Shown here: piece by piece, positions 43,760 to 52,618 of the stretch
Layout: each line of letters opens with the position of its first letter
How positions within the stretch are numbered: position 1 is the first letter of the stretch
NCBI GenBank assembly: GCA_029563035.1
Contig: JAKQTP010000212.1
Location: 62,001-126,000 of the forward strand
Origin: an archaeon
GTDB taxonomy: Archaea; Iainarchaeota; Iainarchaeia; CSSED10-239
Reading direction: 5' to 3'
Length of the DNA: 64,000 nt
Position numbers and translations under genes: made by a program
Notes under the pieces: generated by a model
Database searches by the model: none
The model's input: the letters and a program-made list of their open reading frames with translations, nothing else
Told to the model about the DNA's origin: nothing

Positions 43760-44173
43760 ATGAAAATATATATAATAGCAAGCAGATACAATTATCATAG
43801 AATTGAAGAAATCAAGAAAGAGCTTGAAAACAGAGGCCATATAATTACTTTGCCTAATTGCTTTGATGACCCTTTTTTAGAAGAAAGAATAAAACTAGAA
43901 AAAGATCAAGAAAAACATCAAAAATTTAAAGCAGAAAATTATTTACTTCAAAGAAAAAAAGTTTCAGATATTGATGCTGTTCTAGTAATTAACTTTCAAA
44001 AGAATAATATACCTAACTATATTGGAGGCGCGACCTTTCTAGAGATGTATGAAGCATTTATGCAAAATAAAAAAATATTCATGTATAATCCAATACCAGA
44101 TGGAATATTAAAAGATGAAATAATTGGATTTAATCCAATAATCATAAATGGAAATATTGATTTAATAAAATAA
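43760..44173 (+). CDS. Nucleoside 2-deoxyribosyltransferase-like protein
   Basis: A 137-residue protein with the small Rossmann-like fold of nucleoside deoxyribosyltransferases: KIYIIASRY at the start, SDIDAVLVINFQ and GGATFLEMYEAFMQNKKIFMYNPIP. The GGxTxxEMxxA stretch corresponds to the family active-site glutamate region. Its role may be nucleotide salvage or hydrolysis of modified nucleotides. A GGAGAAATAAAAC leader almost identical to that of aspS precedes it. The gene lies between thrS and aspS, with gaps of 14 and 13 bases. Confidence 0.7.
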   Translation: MKIYIIASRYNYHRIEEIKKELENRGHIITLPNCFDDPFLEERIKLEKDQEKHQKFKAENYLLQRKKVSDIDAVLVINFQKNNIPNYIGGATFLEMYEAFMQNKKIFMYNPIPDGILKDEIIGFNPIIINGNIDLIK

Positions 44174-44186
44174 AGGAGAAATAAAA

Positions 44187-45461
44187 ATGGAAAAATATAT
44201 AGCAAGAGGTTATGTCTCAGAAATAAGAAATTTTGGAAACTTAATGTTCTTTATATTAAGAGACCAATATAAAAAAGAACAAATTACTTTCTTTAAGAAG
44301 GATAATCCAGAACTTTTTAACAAAGCCAAAGATATTACTAAAGAATCAGTAATTGTTGTTACTGGAACAAAAAAAGCTTCTGACCAAGCAATGAACGGCT
44401 ATGAAATAATACCAGAAAATCTTGATATACTTTCCATTTCTGATGCGCCCGTTCCTCTGGACATCTCTGGAAAGATAGACAGCGGATTTGATGCAAGAAT
44501 CAACTATAGATATGTAGACTTGAGAGTTCCTGAAAATCTTGCTATCTTTAAAGTCAGATCTAAGATTGTTAGAGCAGTTACAAACTTCTTTGATTCTAAA
44601 GGTTTCATTAATATCAACACTCCAAAGATTGTATCCTGTGGAGTAGAAAGTGGCTCAGAGTTATTTGAAATAAAATACTTTGATAAGGTCGCATATCTTT
44701 CCCAATCCCCACAAGTCTATAAGCAGATGATGATTGCTTCTGGCTTTAATAATGTTTATGAAATTGGAGAGGTTTTTAGAGCAGAAAAGAGCCACACCAC
44801 AAGGCACTTAACAGAGTTTACAGGGATAGATATGGAAATGGGCTACATTAAAGACCCTGAAGAAGTCTATAATGTCCTAGAAGAACTAATGAAATATGTT
44901 TTAACTGAAATAAAAAAAGAATGTAAACAAGAACTTGAATTACTAAAAGTAGAAATAAAAATACCAGAAAAAATTCCAAGAATAAAAATGAAAGATGCAA
45001 AAAAACTACTTGCTGAGAAAGGAAAAACAATACCTGCAGAAGAAGACTTAGATTCTGAAGGCGAGAAAATGTTAGGAGATATTGTTATGGAGAAATTCAA
45101 TTCAGAGTTTGTGTTCTTAACAGAATTTCCTTTTTCTAAAAGGCCTTTCTATCATATGTGTGAGATAGATCCTGAAACTAAACAAAAAATAACAAAAAGT
45201 GCAGACCTAATCTGGAAAGGTTGTGAGATTTGTACTGGTGCTCAAAGAGAACACAGAACCTCTGTACTTAAAGAGCAGATTATTGAGAAAGGAATGTCTT
45301 TAGAAGATATGGACTACTATATTAAAATGCTAAGTTATGGTGTTCCAAGTCATGGTGGAGCAGGCTTAGGTTTAGACAGGATCACACAATTAATGTTAAA
45401 TCTTACTAATGTAAAAGAAGCAGTTCTTCTTCCAAGAGATCCTGAAAGATTAACCCCATAA
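44187..45461 (+). CDS. aspS: Aspartyl-tRNA synthetase (archaeal type)
   Basis: A class II synthetase of 424 residues. The N-terminal OB-fold anticodon domain precedes a catalytic core with FININTPKIVSCGVESGSELF, motif 2 FRAEKSHTTRHLTEFTGID, and motif 3 GGAGLGLDRITQLML. Ending LLPRDPERLTP is characteristic. Length, and lack of the bacterial GAD insertion, make it archaeal/eukaryal. Whether it is discriminating or also charges tRNA-Asn cannot be told without structure-based analysis. GGAG precedes the ATG. Confidence 0.95.
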   Translation: MEKYIARGYVSEIRNFGNLMFFILRDQYKKEQITFFKKDNPELFNKAKDITKESVIVVTGTKKASDQAMNGYEIIPENLDILSISDAPVPLDISGKIDSGFDARINYRYVDLRVPENLAIFKVRSKIVRAVTNFFDSKGFININTPKIVSCGVESGSELFEIKYFDKVAYLSQSPQVYKQMMIASGFNNVYEIGEVFRAEKSHTTRHLTEFTGIDMEMGYIKDPEEVYNVLEELMKYVLTEIKKECKQELELLKVEIKIPEKIPRIKMKDAKKLLAEKGKTIPAEEDLDSEGEKMLGDIVMEKFNSEFVFLTEFPFSKRPFYHMCEIDPETKQKITKSADLIWKGCEICTGAQREHRTSVLKEQIIEKGMSLEDMDYYIKMLSYGVPSHGGAGLGLDRITQLMLNLTNVKEAVLLPRDPERLTP

Positions 45462-45478
45462 ACTTAAAATGAGAAAAT

Positions 45479-46111
45479 ATGTTGAAACGACCAATAAGAT
45501 ACAAAATAAACTTAAATAGGAAAACAAATTGTAAGAATAGGACTTTAGAAAATACCAAATTAAAGCCAAATAATAGAAAAAAGAGCAGGAACAATTTAGA
45601 AAATATTCAAAAATTAAAGCCAAATAAATCAAGAAAAATAAAATTTGACAATCACACTATATATGTTAAAGAAAAAAACACACACTGTTTAGAAATTGCA
45701 GAATTTTTTGTAAAAAACAGAAAAAATCCAAATAGGGATTTACCTGTCATTATTAAAGGCCTTATGGATTTTGCAAGAAAAAAAGGATATTCTACAATTA
45801 CAGGAAATACATGGATATTTGCAGAACATCCAGCAATTGCTGAAAGATTAGGTGTGATTATTCCTCAAAAAGAAAAAAAAATAGCAACATTTAATGAATA
45901 TAAAAAAAAGAAAAATATAATCAAAATTTTAGGAGCTAAACCTAAAACAAAAATATTGCCACCAGAAATATCAAAAGAGGTAAGAAAAAATCCAGATTTT
46001 GCATTTAAAACTATTGATTGTATCATAAAAACTGATGGTGGCTATCATGTTAGAACAGAAATTTGCGTGCCTTACGAATATATATTTCTTCCATTCGCTA
46101 TAAAACTTTAG
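45479..46111 (+). CDS. Hypothetical protein with basic N-terminal tail, possible GNAT remnant
   Basis: A 210-residue protein with a Lys/Arg/Asn-rich first 55 residues. A middle stretch, GLMDFARKKGYSTITGNTW followed by HPAIAERLGV, resembles the last helix-strand of acetyltransferases, but the CoA-binding loop is missing, so the fold is not certain. The last G of its TAG stop is the first base of the tRNA-Val gene. Confidence 0.5.
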   Translation: MLKRPIRYKINLNRKTNCKNRTLENTKLKPNNRKKSRNNLENIQKLKPNKSRKIKFDNHTIYVKEKNTHCLEIAEFFVKNRKNPNRDLPVIIKGLMDFARKKGYSTITGNTWIFAEHPAIAERLGVIIPQKEKKIATFNEYKKKKNIIKILGAKPKTKILPPEISKEVRKNPDFAFKTIDCIIKTDGGYHVRTEICVPYEYIFLPFAIKL

Positions 46112-46183
46112 GTCCTATAGTCTAGTGGTTATGACGTTACCTTCACATGGTAAAGATCCCCGGTCCGATCCCGGGTAGGACCA
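46111..46183 (+). tRNA. tRNA-Val (anticodon CAC)
   Basis: Acceptor GGTCCTA pairs with TAGGACC, discriminator A. D arm GTC-TAGTGGTTAT-GAC, anticodon stem TTACC/GGTAA with loop TTCACAT, T arm CCCGG-TCCGATC-CCGGG. The gene overlaps the stop codon of the preceding gene by one base. CCA is not encoded. Confidence 0.95.
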
Positions 46184-46190
46184 TTTTCAT

Positions 46191-46724
46191 TTATCTTGTT
46201 TCCATTTGAGCTAATTTGTCTTTATAAAAATCAGGAAGAGAGCAATCACTTGCTCCTTTTACTAGTGTTTGCTTGTAATTCTTACTTGGCTTACCATTAA
46301 TATCAAAGTTGTTTGTTTGAATATAGATTTCTGCTGAAATTGTTTTGCCATTTTTAGTAACAACATCAATCCATTCTCTATTATAGCTGTTCTTTGATTT
46401 TTCCCTATCTTTTCTGTAACCTTCAATAACATCAAGCTTTTCTATTTCTTTCTTTGTTAGAAGATAAAGACAACCATAGACCTCTGAATTCTCATCAAAA
46501 ACAACAGAGCCAACACCTCTTGGAAAAATCAGACGATGGCTTTTAAGCACGCCATAGCCTTCAGAAATCAAGTCATTATTGCCTACTCTGTTTCTTAGAA
46601 GATCAATATCCATATTACTGCCATATGCAAAATAATAATAAGTAGTATTAAAATTTAACAAAATGAAAATAATTACTCCTAGAAAAATAAAAAGACACAA
46701 AAAAATAATCAATCTTTTAAGCAT
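46191..46724 (-). CDS. Gamma-glutamylcyclotransferase-like protein, membrane anchored
   Basis: A 177-residue protein. A membrane helix (IFLCLFIFLGVIIFILL, residues 6-22) precedes a GGCT/AIG2-like barrel: YYFAYGSNMD is the substrate-binding signature and KLDVIEGY holds the expected acidic residue. Members cyclise gamma-glutamyl amines or act on gamma-glutamyl peptides. Anchoring to the membrane is unusual for this fold and suggests an outward-facing enzyme. Confidence 0.75.
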   Translation of the reverse strand: MLKRLIIFLCLFIFLGVIIFILLNFNTTYYYFAYGSNMDIDLLRNRVGNNDLISEGYGVLKSHRLIFPRGVGSVVFDENSEVYGCLYLLTKKEIEKLDVIEGYRKDREKSKNSYNREWIDVVTKNGKTISAEIYIQTNNFDINGKPSKNYKQTLVKGASDCSLPDFYKDKLAQMETR

Positions 46725-46875
46725 ATTTATTACTTCTTAAAAATTTCTTTTATAGGTCTTTTCAATAACAAATTATAAATAACCAAATTTTAACTAAAAT
46801 ATAGTAAGCTGAAGTATTTATAAACATATTTTATTATATATTGATTAGAACAATTAAATTAAACTTAAACAAAAG

Positions 46876-47553
46876 ATGGATATGGAAATAATAAAAGACA
46901 TTTATAACATTTTACTCATTAACTATGGGCCACAAGGTTGGTGGCCAATATCTGATATTGGTTATCACCCTAACAAATATTATGTAATTAAAACACATAA
47001 ACAAATCTTTGAGGTTTATGTTGGAGCAATATTAACACAAGCAAATTCTTGGGAGAATGTTGAGAAATCAATATTTAATCTTAAAAAAAACAATCTATTA
47101 AACCCAAAAGCAATAATTCAAAGCGATTCTAGAACAGTAAAACATGCTATAAATAATCTTAGCTATTATAATCAAAAATATGAAAGATTAGTAAATGTTT
47201 CTAAATTCTATCTAAGTTTAAAAGATCGAATGCCTACTAGACCTGAACTTTTATCAGTAAAAGGCATAGGAAAAGAAACAGCAGATTCCATTCTTTTATA
47301 TGCCCACAGAGAACCTATCTTTGTTGTTGACACTTATACTAAAAGGATACTCTTAAATCTTAAACTAATTAAAAAGAATGCAAAATACGAAGAGATACAA
47401 AAACTATTTATGGATAACCTACCAAAAGACTTTAAGGTATATCAAGAATATCATGCTTTGCTTGTTGAACACGGAAAAAGGCATTATTCCACAAAAGCAA
47501 AGAAAGGCAAAACACTAAAGGTTAGAGATCCTTTACTTAATCAGCTAAGATAA
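46876..47553 (+). CDS. HhH-GPD DNA glycosylase (endonuclease III-like, no Fe-S cluster)
   Basis: A 225-residue base-excision glycosylase. EVYVGAILTQANSWENVEKS, the helix-hairpin-helix LLSVKGIGKETADSILLYA and the catalytic aspartate in FVVDTYTKRI are the family core. The lysine that gives endonuclease III its lyase activity falls at a glutamate here (GIGKETA), so a monofunctional glycosylase is more likely. The four-cysteine Fe-S site is absent. Its 3-prime end overlaps the convergent exoprotein gene by 13 bases. Confidence 0.85.
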   Translation: MDMEIIKDIYNILLINYGPQGWWPISDIGYHPNKYYVIKTHKQIFEVYVGAILTQANSWENVEKSIFNLKKNNLLNPKAIIQSDSRTVKHAINNLSYYNQKYERLVNVSKFYLSLKDRMPTRPELLSVKGIGKETADSILLYAHREPIFVVDTYTKRILLNLKLIKKNAKYEEIQKLFMDNLPKDFKVYQEYHALLVEHGKRHYSTKAKKGKTLKVRDPLLNQLR

Positions 47554-50500
47554 CCATAAAACTGATTTATAAAACCAACTAATTCTTTACCATATTTTGG
47601 TGTTTCGCCAGGATTCCATTTTTCTGCAACACCTTTTTTCTTGTTACTACCTGTAGATAATACCGTGCCAGAATAGTTATTTTTTAGATTAATTAAAGTT
47701 GCTTCAAAGCCAGCATCTAGTGAAGGATATACACAAAAATTGCCGTTTTTTGCTTTTCTACCACCACAAGCACAGCCATTTGTTGCTTTGATGCCTGTTG
47801 GATTATTCGTTGCTGTTAGCGCACCATTTTTATAAGACCCAGATAACTTATTGTACATGGATTTCTCTCTTTGAAAAATTGCCAAAATAAAAATAGGATC
47901 TACCTCATATATTGCACAAAGATTATATAGTGTTGGAATGGCCCGTATAAATTTTTCGTCTGCTTTATATCTATTTGGCCTATCTCCTGCGATTTTTTTA
48001 ATATCATCCAATGAAACAGACGGAGCACTTGTAACAACCACACTGTTTTTTGCTCTTTTAGTGTTTACTTTTTTAGCTAAACCTAAATCTCCTGACCTTA
48101 ATTTAGTTAATGTGTTTGCGTTAGTTGTATAACAACTACCTGTCCCTTTATCTAAAGAATTAATTATTTCTTCTTTTGTTTTAGGCTCAGACTTTGTAGG
48201 TTTTGCAGAGCCCTTAATAGATAACATAAATTTATCAAGCCACACCTTATCAAAGTGCACTAATTGATTAAAACTTGTCCCATTACTTACAAATTTGTTT
48301 TCTAAATCCAGTAGACTAGAATAGCTTGTTTCTGAATTATAAATATAGACATATGTACCGTTTTTTACAAAATCAAAAAGTGTTATTACATCATCATTCA
48401 ACATACGAATACAGCCATGAGATCTCTGTTGCCCCATTGAGTTTTCTTTATTTGTTCCATGAATGTATATTCCTCTATAAATTGTGTTTCTATTCCCATT
48501 TTCACAACCAACACCGATGTTGCCTTTTTCTAAACCATCTATTACTAATTTTCTTGTTACAACATAAGCAGTTCCCACATTTTTTTTAGAAATTACTGGT
48601 GTGCTATTATTGCATTTACAACCACTTTCATCGATTATTTGGTAAGGCAGACAATTTTGTCCAACTTTTTGTACAATTTTAAATAATCCTATTGGAGTTT
48701 TATAACTATCATTAACACAGCCAAACCCGTTTACTCCTGTTGACAACGGAAATTCAGCAATTATGTTTGTTTTATTGTTTTCCTTATTTACTAAAAACAA
48801 TTTCTTATACTTTCCTAATATGACAATCATTGGCTCTTTAGGATCCAATCTTATTTTCTCATTAATTTCTGGATAGTCTTCTGTTGAATAACTGTTCTTA
48901 TAATAGATATCAAACTCTTTTTGTAATATTCTATTATACACTTCTTCAAGTTCTTTATATACTGGACTATCATTAGGATTTACCCCTGTTAACAACATAT
49001 TAAAAGAAGAAGAATCAAAGATATATTCTGGAATATTCCCTTGATTTATTGATGTATCAACAGAACCTAAAAAGACCCCGTTTTCTTTAGCTTTTGCTAT
49101 TAGTTTTTGATTAAGATTATTTGAAATCATAACTTCTTTTATTTGGCCATTTTCATAATAGCCATAAGCATTCTTCCATCTTGCTGTAGTTTTTAAGAAA
49201 ACATCTAATCTCTCTATTTTTAAGGTGTTTACCCATGAATGAATAATGTAATGATTAGAGCCAATTTTTCCTAGATAAACAACTACATGACTATATTCCT
49301 TGTCTTTATAGCTGGTGTTGTTATGCTTTATGCCAAGAACAGAACCAGGAATCAATAAATCAAAGTTTTTTTCTTGTAATGAACCTGTTGTTGCTTTCCA
49401 AATACTAATATTATTTGGCTGTTTTGCTAAATTCCAAGCATCAGCAGAATCAAATCTATATCCAAAGAAATTATTATTGAAATTTCTAATAAATGCAGAA
49501 CAAAAATTCACTTTTGGATTTGACCAAAAACTAACACAATCTGTTGGAGTGTTACTAACGCATGTATTTCTATATCTTTCAAAGAACGAATCTTTTGGAA
49601 CATATTTTGTTTTAGATATCTTACAGATTAATGTTTCATTACAATTTAATAAGTCACTAAATTCTTTATTTAATGTTGGTTCATTTTTTATTATTTTTTT
49701 ATAGACTTTACTATAGTCTTTTAGGATATTTAAATTTCTATTGTCTGTTTCGGTTTTAATAAATGTATTAACTGCCTGTATGTTTTTATACAGCGTTTGA
49801 GAATCGTCAATGGTATATACCGCAAAAGAATCGTTAGGTTGCATATTTTGATTTTGAGCAGTTTGATTCTCCAAAGAGCCGACATTGCTATTCCCTAAGG
49901 CACTTGCAAATTCCAAATAGCTTTCTTCCTTTTTAACATCTAATTCTTCATCTATATTTTTCCATAAAGAAAATTTATTTTCAGAAATTGAAAAACAAGC
50001 TTCGCTATTATATATATTATTAATCAATTCAAAAAATCTAAAATCTTGATTTTCTTTATTTAATCTATATACATGCCTTCCATTTTCTGTGCTTTCAAAA
50101 ACATCTACATTAAAGACTAAAGGGCTTTGTGATTCTATGATTATTGGATAACTTGCATTTTCTAATTTTGGAGGGTAGATTACAATTGTTTCTTTTGTTG
50201 CAAATTCTTCTCTTGAGTTATTTATAGTTAAGAGGTTATTTGTATAATTTACATATTCTCTGCCATTATAATATTTTATAATAATTTCTTCTCCTGCATC
50301 TTTGTTAATTATCACAGGTTCTGTTAAGTTAATTATAAAATCAGGGTGTGCAGAATCAATGGAAACAACATTTCCGTTTTGTAAATTGTTATAATTATCA
50401 ATAATTTCTGGGAGATTAGATGTAAAAGAAGTGGTATTTTCAAAAATATTTCCACGATTATAACTTAGTGCATTTATTGTTTTTAAGAATAATGGATTAC

Positions 50501-52253
50501 TAGAAAAATATTGGTTTTCAAAATAATAATTTACAAATAAATTTGTAGTAGGATTATCAAGCATTATTTTGGCGTTTTTAGTTGCAGGGGTGATTTCTGA
50601 AACCTTTACAACCACAGTTTTAGGTTCTAAGTTCACACTAAAATCAGACAAATTTAATTTCCAATAATTACCAAACATTTGTGTGTGTTCATTATTTAGT
50701 ATTCTTGTGGTTTCTTCTTTAAATGGCTTAATATTATAAATAAAATAATTTAGGCCTTCTGAATAATAAATATTTGAATAGCCTTGTGTTTTGTATTCTA
50801 AGCCATATAATAGTTTAGAATAGACATCATCATTTACTCTTGAAACTTTAAAATTATTAATAGAAGAAAGGTATTTTTCTAATGTTATTTGATAATGGGT
50901 ATGATAGTCTGTATATTTATAATAATCAGAACCTAAAATCTCTTGTAATAATCTATTAAATTCAGAATCACTAACTGCTGGCTCATTATTTGTTAAGTCT
51001 AAAATTGTTAATTTTCTATATTCCTCAGGAACAGAGTTTAACACAGCAATAGAAAATTCCAAAGATTCGGATATAGAATTGTTTGTTGATAATTCAGTTA
51101 TTAAAGACAAGTCTTGTTCAAGATAAGTTCCTACTTTTGAAATTAAGTTGTTTTTTCCTTTTTTGTATTTTATGTTTCCCATTTCTATATAGTTATTATC
51201 AGTAATAGCATCTATCTTTTTTGAAACCGCTATTCTGAACTGATCTTGATCAACATAGTATTCCCCATAATCAAAAAGATCTGATGGAATATTATTGTTC
51301 CATTCAAAATATAATCTGTCTAAGCCAAACACCTCTAAAGAATCATTAGTAAAACCGGAGATTCTAGAGCCATCTGGCAAAAGACAAACATTTTCTTTGG
51401 CACTCAAATATTCAGTTATTGATTTCTTTTTTTCTTCAAAGACAGATTCACCACATGAAGAAAAGCCATTTTCATTTATTCCATAGTCTTTTAGATGGCA
51501 ATATGGGCAATAAAATTCTATAATGTTTCTATTAATTTGAAACAAGGTGTATTTATTAAAAGAATCATAATCTAGTTGTAAAATATTAGTATTATATATT
51601 CCACTTACATTTTGATTACTATCTGTTTCTATAATTTGCAAAGAAAAGTTAGTGATGTTAGGTTTTAGATTTAAAAGTAATTTGTTATTGGTGATGTTGC
51701 TTTTGTTTAGTTTAAGATATCTAGGTACAGAGTTTATTTCTATTATTGAAGATGTTGCATTTACAAATCTGTTCTTTTCAGGTATCTGACTAGATTGAGG
51801 ATTATCAATAACCAAATATATTGCTTGAGTAGTATCTGATAAATCTAGTTTTAGTTCTAGGGTTTTGTCTTTTGTAATTTCTTGAGAGGAATTGTTAATA
51901 ACATATGTTCTGCCTTGATTAAAAACATATATTCTTTTTTTCAGATTTAAATTTTCTTTTAAAAAATAATGAGGGATATCTAGAGATTTGTAATTTAATT
52001 GAGCATTAAGAGAAAAACCTAAATTTTGGTCAACAGAAGTAAAAAGGGTTATTGTGTCTTGAGATTCTTCTTGTTCAGTATCTGGAAAAACTAAGGGGAT
52101 TGTTGAATTATCTAATTCCCCTTCTATTCCATTTATTGCAAAAGGCACAACTACAGGGGAGCTTTCATCTTCTGCAACCATAAATGGCAATATTAAGAAA
52201 ATAAAAAGCATTATCATTATTTTTGAATATTTCATAACTTGTTCACATTTCAT
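47541..52253 (-). CDS. Giant secreted protein with NlpC/P60-like, L,D-transpeptidase and glucosaminidase-like domains
   Basis: A 1570-residue exported protein. It has a signal peptide (about residues 1-28; a second start at residue 7 is possible) and about 850 residues of Asn/Ser-rich, low-similarity sequence. A papain-like NlpC/P60-type segment follows, with C918 in NFCSAFIRNF and a later YSHVVVYLGKIG. A YkuD L,D-transpeptidase domain has HGTNKENSMGQQRSHGCIRM, with catalytic C1281 in SHGC. The C-terminal lysozyme-like/glucosaminidase-type domain has FILAIFQREKSMYN and TNNPTGIKA. The middle domains match bacterial murein enzymes, which have no known substrate in archaeal envelopes. The last 13 bases overlap the convergent glycosylase gene. 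Domain calls rest on motifs; the first half is unassigned. Confidence 0.78.
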   Translation of the reverse strand: MKCEQVMKYSKIMIMLFIFLILPFMVAEDESSPVVVPFAINGIEGELDNSTIPLVFPDTEQEESQDTITLFTSVDQNLGFSLNAQLNYKSLDIPHYFLKENLNLKKRIYVFNQGRTYVINNSSQEITKDKTLELKLDLSDTTQAIYLVIDNPQSSQIPEKNRFVNATSSIIEINSVPRYLKLNKSNITNNKLLLNLKPNITNFSLQIIETDSNQNVSGIYNTNILQLDYDSFNKYTLFQINRNIIEFYCPYCHLKDYGINENGFSSCGESVFEEKKKSITEYLSAKENVCLLPDGSRISGFTNDSLEVFGLDRLYFEWNNNIPSDLFDYGEYYVDQDQFRIAVSKKIDAITDNNYIEMGNIKYKKGKNNLISKVGTYLEQDLSLITELSTNNSISESLEFSIAVLNSVPEEYRKLTILDLTNNEPAVSDSEFNRLLQEILGSDYYKYTDYHTHYQITLEKYLSSINNFKVSRVNDDVYSKLLYGLEYKTQGYSNIYYSEGLNYFIYNIKPFKEETTRILNNEHTQMFGNYWKLNLSDFSVNLEPKTVVVKVSEITPATKNAKIMLDNPTTNLFVNYYFENQYFSSNPLFLKTINALSYNRGNIFENTTSFTSNLPEIIDNYNNLQNGNVVSIDSAHPDFIINLTEPVIINKDAGEEIIIKYYNGREYVNYTNNLLTINNSREEFATKETIVIYPPKLENASYPIIIESQSPLVFNVDVFESTENGRHVYRLNKENQDFRFFELINNIYNSEACFSISENKFSLWKNIDEELDVKKEESYLEFASALGNSNVGSLENQTAQNQNMQPNDSFAVYTIDDSQTLYKNIQAVNTFIKTETDNRNLNILKDYSKVYKKIIKNEPTLNKEFSDLLNCNETLICKISKTKYVPKDSFFERYRNTCVSNTPTDCVSFWSNPKVNFCSAFIRNFNNNFFGYRFDSADAWNLAKQPNNISIWKATTGSLQEKNFDLLIPGSVLGIKHNNTSYKDKEYSHVVVYLGKIGSNHYIIHSWVNTLKIERLDVFLKTTARWKNAYGYYENGQIKEVMISNNLNQKLIAKAKENGVFLGSVDTSINQGNIPEYIFDSSSFNMLLTGVNPNDSPVYKELEEVYNRILQKEFDIYYKNSYSTEDYPEINEKIRLDPKEPMIVILGKYKKLFLVNKENNKTNIIAEFPLSTGVNGFGCVNDSYKTPIGLFKIVQKVGQNCLPYQIIDESGCKCNNSTPVISKKNVGTAYVVTRKLVIDGLEKGNIGVGCENGNRNTIYRGIYIHGTNKENSMGQQRSHGCIRMLNDDVITLFDFVKNGTYVYIYNSETSYSSLLDLENKFVSNGTSFNQLVHFDKVWLDKFMLSIKGSAKPTKSEPKTKEEIINSLDKGTGSCYTTNANTLTKLRSGDLGLAKKVNTKRAKNSVVVTSAPSVSLDDIKKIAGDRPNRYKADEKFIRAIPTLYNLCAIYEVDPIFILAIFQREKSMYNKLSGSYKNGALTATNNPTGIKATNGCACGGRKAKNGNFCVYPSLDAGFEATLINLKNNYSGTVLSTGSNKKKGVAEKWNPGETPKYGKELVGFINQFYGYLS

Positions 52254-52363
52254 AATTGTTTCACATTTAAATTACATATATTATATTATATCTAAATATA
52301 TATAAACTTTTCATAAATGATCTTGTTGTCCATAAACCCCCTCACTATTTCGATAATTTTCAA

Positions 52364-52383
52364 TAAGTTTCGCTAAGTTTCGC
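52364..52383. repeat. Tandem 10-base repeat upstream of the small membrane protein
   Basis: TAAGTTTCGC occurs twice head to tail, with a related ATTTCGATAA 13 bases before. It lies just upstream of a TATA-like box and could be an activator site. Confidence 0.4.
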
Positions 52384-52387
52384 TAAA

Positions 52388-52401
52388 AGTATTTAAATAC
52401 T
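52388..52401 (+). promoter_or_regulatory. Palindromic TATA box, promoter of the 52479 gene
   Basis: AGTATTTAAATACT is a perfect palindrome containing TATTTAAATA, a good archaeal TATA box. It would start transcription near 52425, leaving a leader with the GAGGTG ribosome site of the 41-residue gene. Confidence 0.45.
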
Positions 52402-52478
52402 GAAAAACAAGAGTTACTTATAATGTGCCATTAACACAGACACATTAAAATCCCCTATTCCAAAAAAAGCGAGGTGAA

Positions 52479-52604
52479 ATGAAAATGAAGAAATTAAGTT
52501 GTCCAGCAAAAAAACTAAGACAATTAGTTTTTGCAATTTTTGTTTACCTTGCTATTCTTGGTACCTTGATATTCACATTATTAAAAATAAGATTTGTAAA
52601 ATAA
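52479..52604 (+). CDS. 41-residue single-span membrane protein
   Basis: A short gene: MKMKKLSCPAKKLRQ, one membrane helix (LVFAIFVYLAILGTLIFTLL) and a basic end. A GAGGTG Shine-Dalgarno sequence lies four bases before the ATG, which is tight. The stop is followed after 14 bases by the next gene, which has its own GGAGG. No family recognised; it may assist or anchor the exported protein encoded downstream. Confidence 0.55.
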   Translation: MKMKKLSCPAKKLRQLVFAIFVYLAILGTLIFTLLKIRFVK

Positions 52605-52618
52605 ATTGGAGGAAGAAA

